From the NCBI RefSeq assembly GCF_024679095.1, contig NC_066522.1, forward strand, positions 13,988,753-14,052,752: a stretch of DNA of 64,000 bases, given 5' to 3'. Every line of letters begins with the position of its first letter. The stretch's first letter is position 1. Source of the stretch: Eriocheir sinensis (Eukaryota > Arthropoda > Malacostraca > Decapoda > Varunidae). Positions 1 through 11,932 of the stretch are shown here, in pieces. A program made the translations under genes and the position numbers. Under the pieces are notes generated by a model. It did no database searches and was not told where the DNA came from. It was given only the letters and a program-made list of their open reading frames with translations.

Positions 1-66
1 CTAACACATAATTAAGGCAATGAAAGTGAATACCATCCTCTGAGATTAAAGCAAATAAAAGTAGTT

Positions 67-70
<4 letters not shown>

Positions 71-127
<57 letters not shown>
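71..127. repeat. (TAA)19 microsatellite
   Basis: Uninterrupted TAA trinucleotide array of about 57 bp. The sequence after it (AAAGCAATGATGATAATAG) is a degenerate continuation. No adjoining LINE tail was recognised here, unlike the trinucleotide arrays at 3924 and 7234. Confidence 0.97.
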
Positions 128-129
<2 letters not shown>

Positions 130-1466
130 GCAATGATGATAATAGTAGTCAGTTATTATATCCGTCAGTGCTGCCGGCTTTCAAGAGACAAGCGGAGCAA
201 TGTGAGAAGGAATCACGGAATTAAGGAACAAGTTTGTATCACAGCCTAAGGAGAATCTCCCAGGTAAAGGATCACATTATCATTTCCACCACTGGCACCT
301 CCCGTGACTAGTGGATGACGATGCCTCCAACATGCCTCTAAACATGGAAAGTCTTCAGCCATGCGCCCCATCAATGTCCTCTCCTCAATTCCGCCCACAA
401 GTCTCACGGCCGGTTCGGTGTACTCGACTGTTTCGGTGTGGGTTGCTCTTTTTTTAACCAGGCTACTTTTTCCCAGTCTTACTCTCCTAAACGACTTGTA
501 TTTTTACTTATCAGCTCTATTCTCGCAACTTTGAAGCTGCAAGTTGGCCAGTATGTTTCTTCCTTTTTCCTGCTCCTTGCCGGTAATTCAGGAAGAAAAG
601 GTAAAAAGCAGCGCGTAAGAAGTTCAATCGTGCTTTCAATTACTAAAAGTTTGCAGCATCATTTTCACTTATTCTTTACTTTTGAGCTCACATTTATCTA
701 ACTCGTATCTTATAATGTTACAGCTCATAATCTTTTATAGTTACTGTAGCATCATCAGTTTCCCCATCTCTTACTTGTATATTTATTTATTCATTCATCT
801 ATTTAATATACAAGGATCGCCGCTCAGCGTACACCTTTATAAACTGAGTAAATAAATACTTGAACCCTATACGTAGTCATAAGGTTCACAGCGCTCGTGT
901 AACTTTCAAAATATTCATCGCTACTCAGGTTAAAATTCTATGACAGATAAACAAGAACTATGCAACGTATTGTTGGAAGTAATTAGTAGTTCAAAATATA
1001 TACTTGATGCTCTACACAGGATTCCAAGCGTTGATGTACTGACTGAATGGTTAATGATCGGAGTTCAGAAATTTTTCAGAACCTCTTTCGCAAAACAATC
1101 TTCCTTTCGCACTTTAAGTATCTCTAAGCCTCCATTAACATTACGATATTGTACGTTATCTCACTCATGTGAATTACTGATTATTTTTTTCCCAACACAG
1201 TCCCTCATCTTCTTAACCTCTCCCGTCATAGTAATATCTCTTAATTATTCCGTTTCCTCCCCATGAATACGTGATGAGGCTGCGGTAGCCACGACGGAGC
1301 TCCTAAAGTGCCACAGAATAAAAGATCGGCCAGGTGATGAATAGCAAGAGGAGCCGATTATCTCCCGGGAAGTCTGCAGTACTTTCTCTTAGAGTCAGAG
1401 CTATTTGCAGGCAGAGGGAGAGTGTCAGGTTGAACGAGATTGAACAAGTACACCCACAAGCACACA
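128..1466. other. Unique AT-rich sequence, no gene seen
   Basis: Mixed-composition single-copy-looking DNA. Open frames at 438-701 and 940-1266 have no recognisable domain or codon pattern and are judged chance. No RNA gene or repeat recognised. Confidence 0.5.
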
Positions 1467-1650
1467 ATGATGATGATGATGATGATGGTTGCAATAATAA
1501 TCATAATAACATAGCAATAAAAGGATAACAACAACAACAAAAGGAAAACTACCGAATACTTCACCATCACTAACAGTACCACCACAAGCACCCCCAACAA
1601 CCGCACACACACATCGTTACCAACAACACCAACACCAGTGAAAAGAACTC
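1467..1650. repeat. (ATG)n microsatellite and CAA/CAC-rich stretch
   Basis: A perfect ATG/GAT trinucleotide run occupies 1467-1487. It is followed by a degenerate stretch of CAA, CAC and ACC words to about 1650. The histidine-rich minus-strand frames over it are translations of the repeat. Confidence 0.8.
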
Positions 1651-2045
1651 CTAATCTTTACGTTACATTCCTCCTTTCTCCTTCTCCCCCTCTCACTCAT
1701 CTCTTCCCCCCTTCCCCATTCTTCTTCCTTAATTCCCCACTTTCACATTCACCTACCACATCAATCACCGCCACCACAGTCACCATCACCACCAACACCA
1801 ATGAACAAACCCTCCGCTTCTCCTCCTCCTCTCCTCTTCCTTCACCTACCATTCCTCCTCCCCCACTCTCTGCCTCTCATTCCTCCTCCTCCTCCTCTCC
1901 CACTCTTCCCTATCCTCCCCACTTTTCACTCCTCTCCTCTTCCTTCGCCTATACCATTCCTCCTCCCCCACTCTATGCCTCTCATTCCTCCTCCTCCTCC
2001 CTCACTCTTCCCTGTTCTCCCCCCCTTTTCCACCCACCCACCACA
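1650..2045. repeat. Polypyrimidine block with 103-bp tandem duplication
   Basis: Almost pure C/T on the plus strand with CCTCCT words. Within it, a unit starting at 1831 (CTCCTCTTCCTTC...) recurs at 1934 with a few substitutions and small indels, giving a 103-bp tandem duplication. Serine/proline-rich frames (1638-2162, 1801-2247) simply translate it and are not considered genes. Confidence 0.85.
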
Positions 2046-2380
2046 TCTATCGGCAAGCAGGAATCATCAACGAGTACAGCTGTCTGGAGGAGTCAAAGGC
2101 GGGCGACAATACATTCCTCAGCGAGACGAGGCACTCATCAAGACACACAATGCCGCGGCTGACACACACGACTGCCGCTGCTTTCATCCGTCCCGCCGCC
2201 TGTTCTCTTACGCTGCCTTCTCCTCATCGCTTGCAAGGGTTCAGTAGTGATTACTCTGTTGTCTATCGTTTCTTACTGACTTTGGCATTTGTTTATAAAG
2301 GTGACTATTTGGGTTGGGGGTTAAAAAGTGACATTATCAACAGCAGAAGCGACATTTCTTTAACTATTACCACATTACTG

Positions 2381-2441
2381 CTTCTCCTCCTCCTCCTCCT
2401 CCTCCTCCTCCTCCTGCTCTTACTACTATTACTACTACTAA
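2381..2441. repeat. Compound (CTC)n-(ACT)n microsatellite
   Basis: About ten CTC/CCT units at 2384-2415 followed by ACT-type units to 2441. The poly-leucine open frame over it is an artefact. Confidence 0.93.
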
Positions 2442-2559
2442 TGTTACTCCTGCGAATACTACTTGTAACATCCGTCATCTCTGCAAAAGTAAAATTCTGG
2501 TTGACTGAAAGAAAGTGGGGTATGAATAAAGACCGAGAGAGTGAATTAAATCGTGAATA

Positions 2560-3345
2560 AATGAAGAAGAGTGAAACGCAAGTACGAAGGGAAAAGGGGA
2601 AGAGAGAAAGTAGGTGAATAAGAAGGTAAAATTGTGAGGTAAATAAAGAATAAAGGAAAGATTGAAGGGGAGAGGGGAGGGAGGAAGGGAAGGAAAGAGG
2701 GAAGGAAGGAAGAAAAGAAGGAAGAGAGGAAAGAAAGAAGGAAGGAAAGAAGAGAGAGGGAAAGAAGGAAGAAAGGAAGGAATAAGGAAAGGATAGAAGG
2801 TAAGTAATAAAGAAAGAATGAAAAAGGAGGAAACAAGGAAAGAAGGAGAGGTGGGTAGGTCACTAAGAAAGAAATAATGAAAAAGGGGAAAGAAAGAAGA
2901 AAGGAAGGAAAGAAAGGTGGAATGAAGGAGTGAAAGTACTAATAAATAAACGAACAAACAAGCAAACAAACGAATAAAGTAAGGAAGAAAATATAGTCTG
3001 AAGGAAAGAGACTAAAGAAGGTAAGGAAGGTAGGAAGGAAGGGAGAAAGAAAGAAAGAAAGAAAGAAAGAAGAAAGAAACAAAGAAACAAAGAAAAAAGA
3101 AAGGAGGGAAAGAATCTAAGTAATAAAGGAAGAAAGAATGAATGAAAAAAAAAGAAGAAAGGAAGGAAAGGTGGAATGAAGGAATGAATGAACTAACGAA
3201 CAAACAAGCAAACAAACGAATGAGGTAAGCAAGAAAAGATAGTCCGAAGTTAAGAGAGACAAAAGAAGGTAAAGAAGGAAGGAAGGAAGGAAGGAAGGGA
3301 AGAAGGAAGGAAGGGAAAGCAAGACCAAGGTAAGAAAGCATTCGT
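2560..3345. repeat. Polypurine block with ~246-bp tandem duplication
   Basis: About 780 bp of nearly pure A/G on the plus strand (GAAG, AAGG, GAAAG words). A landmark, CGAACAAACAAGCAAACAAA, occurs at 2951 and again at 3197, each embedded in similar flanks (GGTGGAATGAAGGA upstream, GAAAATATAGTCTGAAG-like downstream). The second half is therefore a tandem copy of a unit of about 246 bp (roughly 2863-3108 and 3109-3345). The region before 2863 is a more degenerate purine array. Phe/Ser/Leu-rich minus-strand frames are translations of it. Confidence 0.85.
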
Positions 3346-3483
3346 TTGGCCAGAGGAAAAAGGAACAAACCTCTAAATAAAGAGTAAAGTGGGTTAAGAA
3401 AATGCAAAGAGAATGAATGCGAGAGTTACGGACTAGAACAATGGCGGCACGAACACAATGAAGCTACAATAAAGTGACACATT

Positions 3484-3487
<4 letters not shown>

Positions 3488-3547
<60 letters not shown>
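3488..3547. repeat. (GT)30 microsatellite
   Basis: Perfect GT dinucleotide array of about 60 bp, lying directly upstream of the LINE 3' fragment that starts near 3549. Confidence 0.98.
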
Positions 3548-3548
<1 letters not shown>

Positions 3549-3923
3549 TGCAGGAGGTAAGAGTTATCGCTCCAGACTCAAAAAAATACTCAAACCCTGC
3601 CCGGGTCACGAGGTTTGTTCTTTGTCAAAACGATCTTGCTTTTTTTCCAATGAATTTTTGTACGACACAATTCTCACGATGTTTTCTTCCGTCGTTGACA
3701 AGTTTACGGAATCATTTACCCAATGAGATTGTCCTTTCTGCAGACATTTCTACATTTAAGTCTCGTGTGAATGTCTATATGAAACAGTAAATTTATTTTT
3801 CCTCCTTTTGGCTTTGACTGGCCAGTTTCTTAACTATTCGTTGCCTTTGCTTTTATCCAGTACCTTTTGGTATTTTGTGTGGTTCAACTTGTATCTGCAC
3901 CCTGAAGGGAGGCTTTGGTAGCT
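3549..3923 (+). mobile_element. LINE 3' end, copy 1 (C-terminus plus 3' UTR)
   Basis: The frame ending at stop 3788-3790 finishes with residues QFSRCFLPSLTSLRNHLP followed by a STFKSRVN motif. This matches the usual extreme C-terminus of Jockey/CR1-type non-LTR retrotransposon ORF2 proteins (basic-Phe-Pro, then W/R-N-x-LP, then FK-x-x-x-x). About 130 bp of 3' UTR follow, ending GGAGGCTTTGGTAGCTC immediately before a trinucleotide array. A second copy at 6916-7237 shares the C-terminal coding end and the whole 3' UTR. The copy is strongly 5'-truncated: only about 75 codons or fewer remain. Clade assignment (CR1 or Jockey-like) is inference. Confidence 0.75.
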
Positions 3924-3945
3924 CATCATCATCATCATCATCATC

Positions 3946-4000
<55 letters not shown>
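3924..4000. repeat. (ATC)n-(ATA)n tail of LINE copy 1
   Basis: Seven or so ATC units change abruptly to an ATA/AAT array. It starts exactly where the shared LINE 3' sequence stops, so it is best read as the LINE's 3' repeat tail that later expanded. Confidence 0.93.
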
Positions 4001-4145
4001 GAAGAAGAAGAAAAGGAGGAAGGAACGAAGGAAGGGACGAAGGAAGGAATAAATGAAGTAAGGAAGGAAGAAAAGAAAGAAGGAGAGAGGGAGTTAGGGG
4101 AGGGGAGGGAGAGAGGGTGTAAGGGGAGGAGGGGGGGGGGGGCAA
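4001..4145. repeat. Purine-rich stretch with G-run
   Basis: GAAGAAG, GAAGGAA and GAGGGAG words ending in a run of about 12 G at 4131-4142. No gene. Confidence 0.7.
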
Positions 4146-5077
4146 GGAGGGTTATGGCTGCCGCAAAACAAAAATCATACAAGTTCAGCAGCACTACTTT
4201 GCATGTCATTTATGTTTTTTTTTCTTTTTGCCGTTCGGGGAAAAACAGAGTGAGCAGCGGACAAAAGTTGCTTTATGAATATGCCTTCATTTAAGATTTA
4301 GTGAACGCTGCCGTGAGTTTGGTAATGTTTTTTAGGAAATGTAAAAGTAGGTTATTTTTTATCATTTTAAGCAAGGGATGAAACTATTTAACCATTTTTT
4401 CTATTTTCTCTACGACCTCGAGGATAGAAAACAAATGAGTATTAACAGAATATAGAAGAGAATACCGAGTATTTTTTTAAGGTTTTGCAATGCATCGGAA
4501 GACTGAGGTGTGCCAATAGTCTCTTAAGAAAAGGTAAAATAAAAGTCCAAATTACAAACATCCGGACCAAAAGGAATTTAATCTCTTGCAGTGTACGTAC
4601 ATAAATGTCGCAAGAGATTATCTGTTGACATATTTCCTGATTACAAATAGACGGACTAAAAAGAGTAGAAATGTCTTGCAGTATTCGTTCAAAAATATTA
4701 CAATTGGATAAGTTTCTGTTGACATAGAAATGTAAAGCTGTGTGGTAACTAATTAAAAAAGGCAATAATAACTTGTGCAAGAGAAGAAAAACTTTTCGTA
4801 ATCGAAATGCGGCTTTCTTGCGTTACTTACAAAGAATCGTAGATCATGGATGACAAGAAGAATCCGTTCCCAGTTCTTTGATGCCCCCCGCGGACTGACT
4901 GGTGGCAGCGGCGGCTTTCTGCGGCCCGGCACTGATTGGCGGATCATGAATACACACCGAAACAGGCGGCCCCACGCGAGGCCCGACGGAGAAGTTAGAC
5001 AAAATGAGGCGAACTTCCCCTCCCTTTGAAAGTTGCCGTCATTCAAGTCTTCTTCTTTGCGGGGATATCGTGGGTTC

Positions 5078-5079
<2 letters not shown>
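4146..5079. other. Unique sequence, no gene seen
   Basis: AT-rich to about 4800, then GC-richer from 4860 to 5040. Minus-strand frame 4442-4780 has no recognised domain. A short direct duplication of the type GGACCAAAAG/GGACTAAAAAG and TCTTGCAGT is present near 4560-4690 (degenerate repeat of about 115 bp). Confidence 0.45.

Positions 5080-5150
<71 letters not shown>
5080..5150. repeat. (GT)35 microsatellite
   Basis: Perfect GT array of about 71 bp. CVCV and HTHT open frames on the two strands are artefacts. Confidence 0.98.
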
Positions 5151-5152
<2 letters not shown>

Positions 5153-6510
5153 ATACGTCCACAAAACTTTATATTTCATTCTCTGTAGCTGCGTACGTAC
5201 AAAAATACCGGAGCTAAAATAAAACCTGCAGCACCGAAGGAGGGGGGGACGGAGGGGGAAAGGAGGGGCGTCAGGGGAGTGGGGAGACACGCTAACCTGC
5301 CCCGAGGAAACGACAGCACCTCTGACGGGCCGATAACGGGATTACGCGAAGCCTGCGAATCACGTGGGTTACTGGCGTGGACTTTACCGCGCTGGGTGTG
5401 CCGCGGAAGGGAAATGTGAGGGTGAAGTCGTTTTCCTGCAGGTTCAGAAACTCCCCTGTACAATCTGCATGCATGGAGGGGTCACAGGATGTACTTGGAT
5501 CGGTTACTCCCAGCTCCCTTTGCCATTTTTCCTCTCTATGACGTTTTTTTTTACTTCTAGTGTTTGTATGGAAGATGCACAATTACACAGTCTAGTTTCC
5601 GTGAATATCAAAGTACAGGGACGGTGATCTAACACCTGGAGTACCTAGGGACACGCTGTAGACGGTTATTCAAACACATGAGGCAAGAAAATTGTCTCCA
5701 AATCATTAGAGTAATATATAGTTGCAAATGTAAAATATATAACTTACTAAAACACGCTGTCTCTGAAATAATGACTCGTCTGCTATAACAGTGTTCGGTA
5801 AACTGTCGCAGCCTACCCCAGGACCGGCGAAACACGGCACTAAGCTCGACCATGGATGGAAAATGTGAATAGTGGAGTGCCTTACCGGCGATGCGCGGCC
5901 TTACGTCACCCGAAGCGCGGCATCACAAACAGGAAGTATTACAGGAAGGATGAACACAAGGGAATGTAACGCGTGGGCCTCCATAAATTTTGCTACAGCA
6001 TTGCCTCCTGCGAAAAAGGTGAAATAGGCCAAAAAATAAATTACCTAGACCCCGAAATACCGCATAGAAAGGTGGGAGACGAAGACGAAAGACATAGCCT
6101 GACTAAATGGACAACCCTCTTGAAAAATACTGTAACAAGCTAATGAAGCATAATACTCGCAAAATAAAGAAATATATGAGTAACTTAATCAAATCAATCA
6201 ATATAAATCTTTCAGGGTCGTATGAGCTGGCTATAGCCAACTGTGGCTCTAGTTCATGATAAATCAGTTCCATCATTTCATGCGCACTCAAGCACGCACG
6301 CACGCACGAACAGAAGAAGAGGAACCTGCAGGAATGTGCTCCACTTACTCTTCTAACTCCGCAAATTTCTTCACCATCATTACTATTACAGTTAACGCCA
6401 TTACCACCATTACTCTCGCTGCAACACGCACAAATCAACTTTTTTTTCAAAACTTTTACATTTTACCGGTTAATTATGCAAAATTTGAAAAAAGTTTAAC
6501 AACTATAAAT

Positions 6511-6513
<3 letters not shown>
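5151..6513. other. Unique sequence, no gene seen
   Basis: Mixed composition. Short frames (5292-5582 minus, 5629-5853 minus, 6103-6450 minus) show no recognisable product. A short GCAC/ACGC run lies at 6288-6308. Confidence 0.45.

Positions 6514-6542
<29 letters not shown>
6514..6542. repeat. (AC)14 microsatellite
   Basis: Perfect AC array of about 29 bp. Confidence 0.97.
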
Positions 6543-6543
<1 letters not shown>

Positions 6544-6841
6544 GCGGTTACTTTTCACACAGGAGAAGAAATAAAGAGCATTAATTATTTTCTAAAGTAT
6601 CTTCAGTTCTCTACGACGCGACGAAAAAGTGGCGGTGAAGCCTCCAAAGGGAGCCGCGGCAGGGGGGGGAGGGGGAAGGACCTCTTTTTTCTTTTACCTC
6701 TAAATATTTTTCTTTTTTTTATTTATTTTATCATTATTATAATTAAAATCATTATTTTTATTAAAATTATATGTTTATTCTTATTTTATATTATAAATTC
6801 TATTACTTTGTGCTATTACTCTAACTTACATCTAATTACTC

Positions 6842-6854
6842 AACTACTACTACT

Positions 6855-6895
<41 letters not shown>

Positions 6896-6915
6896 TACTA
6901 CTACTACTACTACTA
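6842..6915. repeat. (ACT)n microsatellite
   Basis: ACT/CTA trinucleotide array with two one-base interruptions. It lies directly upstream of LINE copy 2, so the LINE fragment is bracketed by two trinucleotide arrays. Confidence 0.95.
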
Positions 6916-7237
6916 ACGTGTTCGAGAGTCTTTCTTTTTGTTCTTTTGTTTTTTTTTTAATGTTATGAAATGTTGTACGAGACAATTTCGTTTGTTCGTT
7001 TCGTCGTTGACAAAAAATCAGTTACAATTTACAATTGTCCTTTCCTTTCTTTCTCAGTTCTACATTTAAGTCTAGTGTGAATGTCTTTTTGAAACAGTAA
7101 TTCTATTTTTCTTCTTTTGCCTTTGACTGGCCAGTTTTTAACTATCCGTTGCCTTTGCTTCTCTCCAGTACCTTTTGGTATTTTGTGTGATTCAACTTGT
7201 TGTATCTGCACCGTGGAGGGAGGCTTTGGTAGCTTAT
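6916..7237 (+). mobile_element. LINE 3' end, copy 2
   Basis: Aligns with 3600-3923: shared blocks include GTCGTTGACAA, CTACATTTAAGTCT, GTGTGAATGTCT, TTTGACTGGCCAGTTT, CAGTACCTTTTGGTATTTTG and GGAGGGAGGCTTTGGTAGCT. The coding part is broken by indels. The 3' UTR is well conserved and stops at the same point as copy 1, followed by a different trinucleotide array. Confidence 0.85.
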
Positions 7238-7251
7238 CATAATAATAATAA

Positions 7252-7289
<38 letters not shown>
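7234..7289. repeat. (AAT)n-(AGT)n tail of LINE copy 2
   Basis: TATCATAATAATAATAATAG leads into about 13 AGT units. It begins at the same LINE position as the tail of copy 1 but has grown a different motif. The following 7300-7390 is degenerate GCA/AGT-rich. Confidence 0.93.
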
Positions 7290-7638
7290 TACATTGCAAT
7301 ATAAGCAGAAGTAATAGTAACAGTGGTGGCAGCTGTAGTAGCAGCAGCTGCAATGCTAGCAGCAGTACAGCAGAAGTAATTAAATAAGTCGGGGTAGCAC
7401 AGCAGCGGCAGCATCCACACATTCTTTCGTAATAACAGCTGTACGTACGCAGGAGAGCACAGCAAAAAAGTGCGGGAGAGTTTCATTAGCCGAGAAAGAA
7501 AGAAAAAGTAGCTACAAAAAGTTACGGGCACCGTCTAATGGAATACCTTGAAGCTCAAAAGTGTCGAGAAAAACTTATGGAACATAGTTATGCTTCACTG
7601 AAAGATTGATGAACAGACAGACACTTACAGAAAAGTAC

Positions 7639-7669
<31 letters not shown>

Positions 7670-8481
7670 TTAAGTCCGACTCCTTACAATGATTATGAAC
7701 ACAGCAATCATCAACCCCACTAATTCATGCCTCACATCACATTAAGATCTGAGGCACAAAATGTCTCCCGGCACAAAAAAAAGCAAGTTTCCCTGATTAG
7801 TTTATGCTCACATTATTTCACCTTCCGAACCACTTCCAGCACAATCTGTCAATTGTAGGTCATTCTGATTCCCTCATATCTTATACACGCTATCCTCACA
7901 CAGTCATTTACCACGTCGAGCATTCTGGACAGTCAACACCTTCCTTTAACCTTTACCAGTTCTAAGATTATGGCAAAGAAAGTCATCTCTGATTCTAGTA
8001 AAAAAACGCCACCATCTCCGTGCAATACGTATGACATGTCACAGCTTGGTCAGTATTCTAGCATATTCAATCCTGTAGTGTTCTTCTTAGCCAGGACACT
8101 GATGGAAAAGCACAGTCAAGCAGTCTTAGGTTTATTTGTATACACTGATGTACGCGGTCGGAGGCAGCGTAGATGAACAGGACGAGAGGGAGTGAGTTGT
8201 GATGCGTGTGTGGGTTGCGGGGAGAATATGGTTGCTGACTTGACCTCGCAGGACTCGGGGCAGGATTAGCGAGTCTCAGAACTGGCAACAGCTGGATAGG
8301 ATTATCATTGCCCGCAGGTGTGCTGGAGGCGGGGTTCTTGAGTCTTTTCCTGGAGATTAGCGGAGTAGTTTTGTAGGGTGGAGCACCAGGTGTGCTGAGG
8401 CGACATACACACACGATATACATAATTAAGAAAAGATAAAAATATATATAAAATAGGAATGAAAGAAAATGTTATCAGGGG

Positions 8482-8483
<2 letters not shown>
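7290..8483. other. Mostly unique sequence with a small (AC)n array
   Basis: Contains AC array 7641-7669 and otherwise mixed sequence. Frames 7970-8176 (plus) and 8067-8423 (minus) have no recognised product. Confidence 0.5.

Positions 8484-8534
<51 letters not shown>
8484..8534. repeat. Compound (GA)n-(GACA)n microsatellite
   Basis: About 14 GA units pass into about 5 to 6 GACA/ACAG units. Confidence 0.96.
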
Positions 8535-8535
<1 letters not shown>

Positions 8536-8630
8536 CAAAAAATGTCCATTATTAGTTCCGTGTTCTCCCGAGTAATTAAAATGCCACACGGCTCTCCACG
8601 CCCTAATCAACTCTAACACGCACGCCTCTT

Positions 8631-8634
<4 letters not shown>

Positions 8635-8669
<35 letters not shown>
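8635..8669. repeat. (AC)17 microsatellite
   Basis: Perfect AC array of about 35 bp. Confidence 0.97.
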
Positions 8670-8672
<3 letters not shown>

Positions 8673-8860
8673 GAAGGAAAAATAATAAAATGCGATAAAT
8701 TATTTGGCCTGGTACAATGAAAATAAAAATAAAAATAACGCTGCAGTAATAGCACTAACATAAAAAAGCGACATTAATTATAAGATCCAACATTTTACAC
8801 GCCATGAACATAATTTTTCTAATGGCGTGATATAATTTACTTTTATTTTTTTGCCCTTCG

Positions 8861-8861
<1 letters not shown>

Positions 8862-8923
<62 letters not shown>
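8862..8923. repeat. (TG)31 microsatellite
   Basis: Perfect TG array, followed within 40 bp by A-rich runs (8957-8980). Confidence 0.97.
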
Positions 8924-8927
<4 letters not shown>

Positions 8928-9031
8928 CATCAATTTGGAGTTCAGTAAAAGTTTGAAAAAAAAACAAAAAAAAAAAAACGCTGAGATTAATGGCATGAAG
9001 CAGTCCATCTTCAGTCCAATGATTGCGTTAC

Positions 9032-9178
<147 letters not shown>

Positions 9179-9297
9179 GTGTTGAGGCTTGTGAAGTTTT
9201 TTTTTCTGATAAAATATTTTGTTGGAAGTGATAAACTTTCATTCTTTTCCTACTCGTCTTTTTTATTGAATTCTTATTGGATGCTTCTTCTTTTCTT

Positions 9298-9301
<4 letters not shown>

Positions 9302-9356
<55 letters not shown>

Positions 9357-9546
9357 TCTTTCTGATTCTCCTCCTTCTTCTCCATCTGCTGCTCCGCCTC
9401 CTCCACCTCCTCTTCCCCCTTCTCCTCCTCCTCTTCTTTTTCTTCCTCCTCCACCTCCATCTCCTCTTCCCCCTTCTCCTCCTCCTCTTCTTTTTCTTCC
9501 TCCTCCACCTCCACCTCCACCTCCTCCTCCTCCTCCTCCTCCTCCA
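9302..9546. repeat. (CT)n array followed by CTC-rich 54-bp minisatellite
   Basis: Pure CT at 9302-9350, then pyrimidine CCT/CTT sequence. The block starting CTTCTTTTTCTTCC occurs at 9433 and again at 9487, a 54-bp tandem repeat, ending in (CTC)n at about 9546. Acidic or arginine-rich minus-strand frames over this block are translations of the array. Confidence 0.93.
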
Positions 9547-9681
9547 TGAACGAGAGAGGTGGAGACAAGGGACCAAGAATGCTGATGACAATAAGCTGAG
9601 TGAAATTAGGTAAGAGGGGAAAGACAGGCGCTGAGACCTCAACTTGAAGGCAATAGGTGGCGAATGACGCGTGGTATTAGA

Positions 9682-9682
<1 letters not shown>

Positions 9683-9764
<82 letters not shown>
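9683..9764. repeat. (AC)41 microsatellite
   Basis: Perfect AC array of about 82 bp. Confidence 0.98.
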
Positions 9765-9765
<1 letters not shown>

Positions 9766-10190
9766 AAACGTCCAAACCTCCGACACCACCACTGTTACAC
9801 TTTTCAACACTGCAATATCGCCCACCGGAGGCCGTCTGGCAAGGGATTTTTGACGGGCCACATATCGCTGCTATATCCTGTTCTCCCCCGCCTGCCAGGG
9901 ATTCGGAAGGGTCCTGCAGCTTTATCGGAGTTGCCATCGAATCTGGACCGTCGAGGGGCACTATCCATCACGAGGTATCCCGGTCAATCGATGCCCAACC
10001 ATGACGGGAAGTGGCGTCGTCTCTGGGGTGGCTCTCGTACCGGCAGGATTTGGGGTAGCACGCAATGGCCCAGCTCCCAAACATACGGTCGCTCCTAACG
10101 TGCCGCTGCGGGAGTGTCGAGTGATTATAAATATCTTCTGTGCCATCTCTATCTGGGAATCAGCTTGGGAATTTCTACAACCTCACTCTA
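9765..10190. other. GC-richer unique sequence, no gene recognised
   Basis: Higher GC and CpG than its surroundings at 9810-10120. Overlapping frames on both strands (9664-10098 plus, 9961-10146 minus) are uninterrupted but match no family I recognise and start inside the AC array. Could be a diverged exon or regulatory DNA; neither can be supported from sequence alone. Confidence 0.35.
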
Positions 10191-10625
10191 ATTTGTCTGT
10201 CTGTCTGTCTGTCTGTCATCCTTCCATCTCTTTCCCTCCCACTTAAGGATTTCCCTCCATATCACTTCTTACTCCCGTTCTCCTTCCTATCTGTCTCACT
10301 CTATCCGTCCTCCTTCCTTTTCTTTCCTTCCTTCTTACCTTCTTCTTTCCTTGTCATCTCCTACTTCTGTTCTTCCCATCTAACTCATTCTATCTCATTC
10401 TAACTCATCTACGTCACCCAACCTGTCTGTCTGTCCTTCTTCCTTCTCTTTCCTTCCCTCTTACGCTTTTCTCTCCCTGTCACTTTCTTCTTCCGTTCTC
10501 CTTCTCATCTATTCAAGGCTGCAACCTCACTTCAAACCGTCTGTCAGTCTGTCCTCCTTCCCTCGATTTCCTTCCCTCTCGCCCTCGTCCCTTCCTATCA
10601 TTTCCTACTTCCGTTCTCCTTGCCA
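10190..10625. repeat. Degenerate pyrimidine-rich tandem array (~92-127 bp units)
   Basis: C/T-rich DNA beginning with TGTC repeats (10194-10217). The phrase ACTTCNGTTCTCCTTNCCATCT, with variants, recurs near 10263, 10355, 10482 and 10599, defining about four degenerate units. Confidence 0.75.
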
Positions 10626-11765
10626 TCTGTCCAATATTCCTGGCGAAATGTCGAGGGCCGATATCATGTCTCGGGGAACACAAGAGGTAAAAAATCTAGA
10701 CCTCGGTTCTCAAATATGCGCAAGCCTCTCCAGCACCGTCTCCCTATCACCGCCTCAGGCCCATCCTCACCTTTCAAAGAATATCGTGCAATCGTACTTT
10801 CATAAGCCGGCGACCTTCCTCACGTCACCCCGCGATCTTTCTTCTCATGTGTCACCCCTTCACACCTGTCATCGCTCCCTTTCCTCTCCTCACCTTTCTC
10901 CACACGAGCACACATTCCACCTTCATCGTCACTCTTTCCTCAAGGTTTAATTCTTTAATGCAAGCTGAGTGTTTGTCGCCCATAAAATATATTTACTTCC
11001 ATATTCTTTTTCTTCAGTGTAGGAAAAGTTAGATATTCTTATGACCCAAAGAATTGCAAGGGCTCAGTCTTTCTCCGCCGTGAGATTTAATGAGGCGTCT
11101 GGACACTCACCCGCCGGCCATCAGCAGATCCCGCAGTGAAGCTCTGCACATTAAGTAGGCAGCAAAATTTAGTTCATCAATTTTAGTTTAGCCAATATAA
11201 TTTATACAACGTATCCAGTCACTTCCTGAAGTTATTTATTAGCACAGCTTAGGACAAAAGTATTCTTAACGGTCTCACTTGTAACTGCATGGAATATACA
11301 ACACGGATGCATATTACTGAGGAGTTAAATAAAAGTAATTGTAACGACATGGCAATGATGGAGGGAATCTTCCCAGGAGTAAATCATCATTTCATGGACG
11401 GCTTGCTCATACTCTTAACGTGACAGCTGCCGGAGGAGGTGACGGGCAGCGAGCGAGCAGCGATGAGAGGTATTTGCATGGCAATCGCTGCTTTTTCACA
11501 AAATATTCCGCCTCGGTGCGTGTCTGGTGTATACCAACGCTGGGCTGATGAGGGCGTTGCTAGGACATACAATCTGTTTGAGAAAACGAATGTGAACATT
11601 AAAAAAGGTTTTTATAACCATAATAGTCCTAAACAATTACATAAATGGAGGTAACGCACTTGTTTTTACAGCCCGCTTAATAATCCACCCCTGATAATGC
11701 CGCGACGGGGCGTGTGTCGTGCGCGGGAGAGGGAAGAGCGGCGACGCCGCAACACAGGTGTACTC
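10626..11765. other. Unique sequence, no gene seen
   Basis: Pyrimidine-leaning to about 10950, AT-rich from 10970 to 11400, then mixed. No feature recognised. Confidence 0.45.

Positions 11766-11930
<165 letters not shown>

Positions 11931-11932
<2 letters not shown>

Noticed and set aside
1638..2247. Ser/Pro-rich proteins
   Set aside because: Overlapping frames in a polypyrimidine block with a 103-bp duplication; reading frame not preserved across the duplication.
9263..9568. Glu-rich acidic protein on the minus strand
   Set aside because: Entirely encoded by (CT)n and a 54-bp CTC minisatellite; the composition follows from the repeat.
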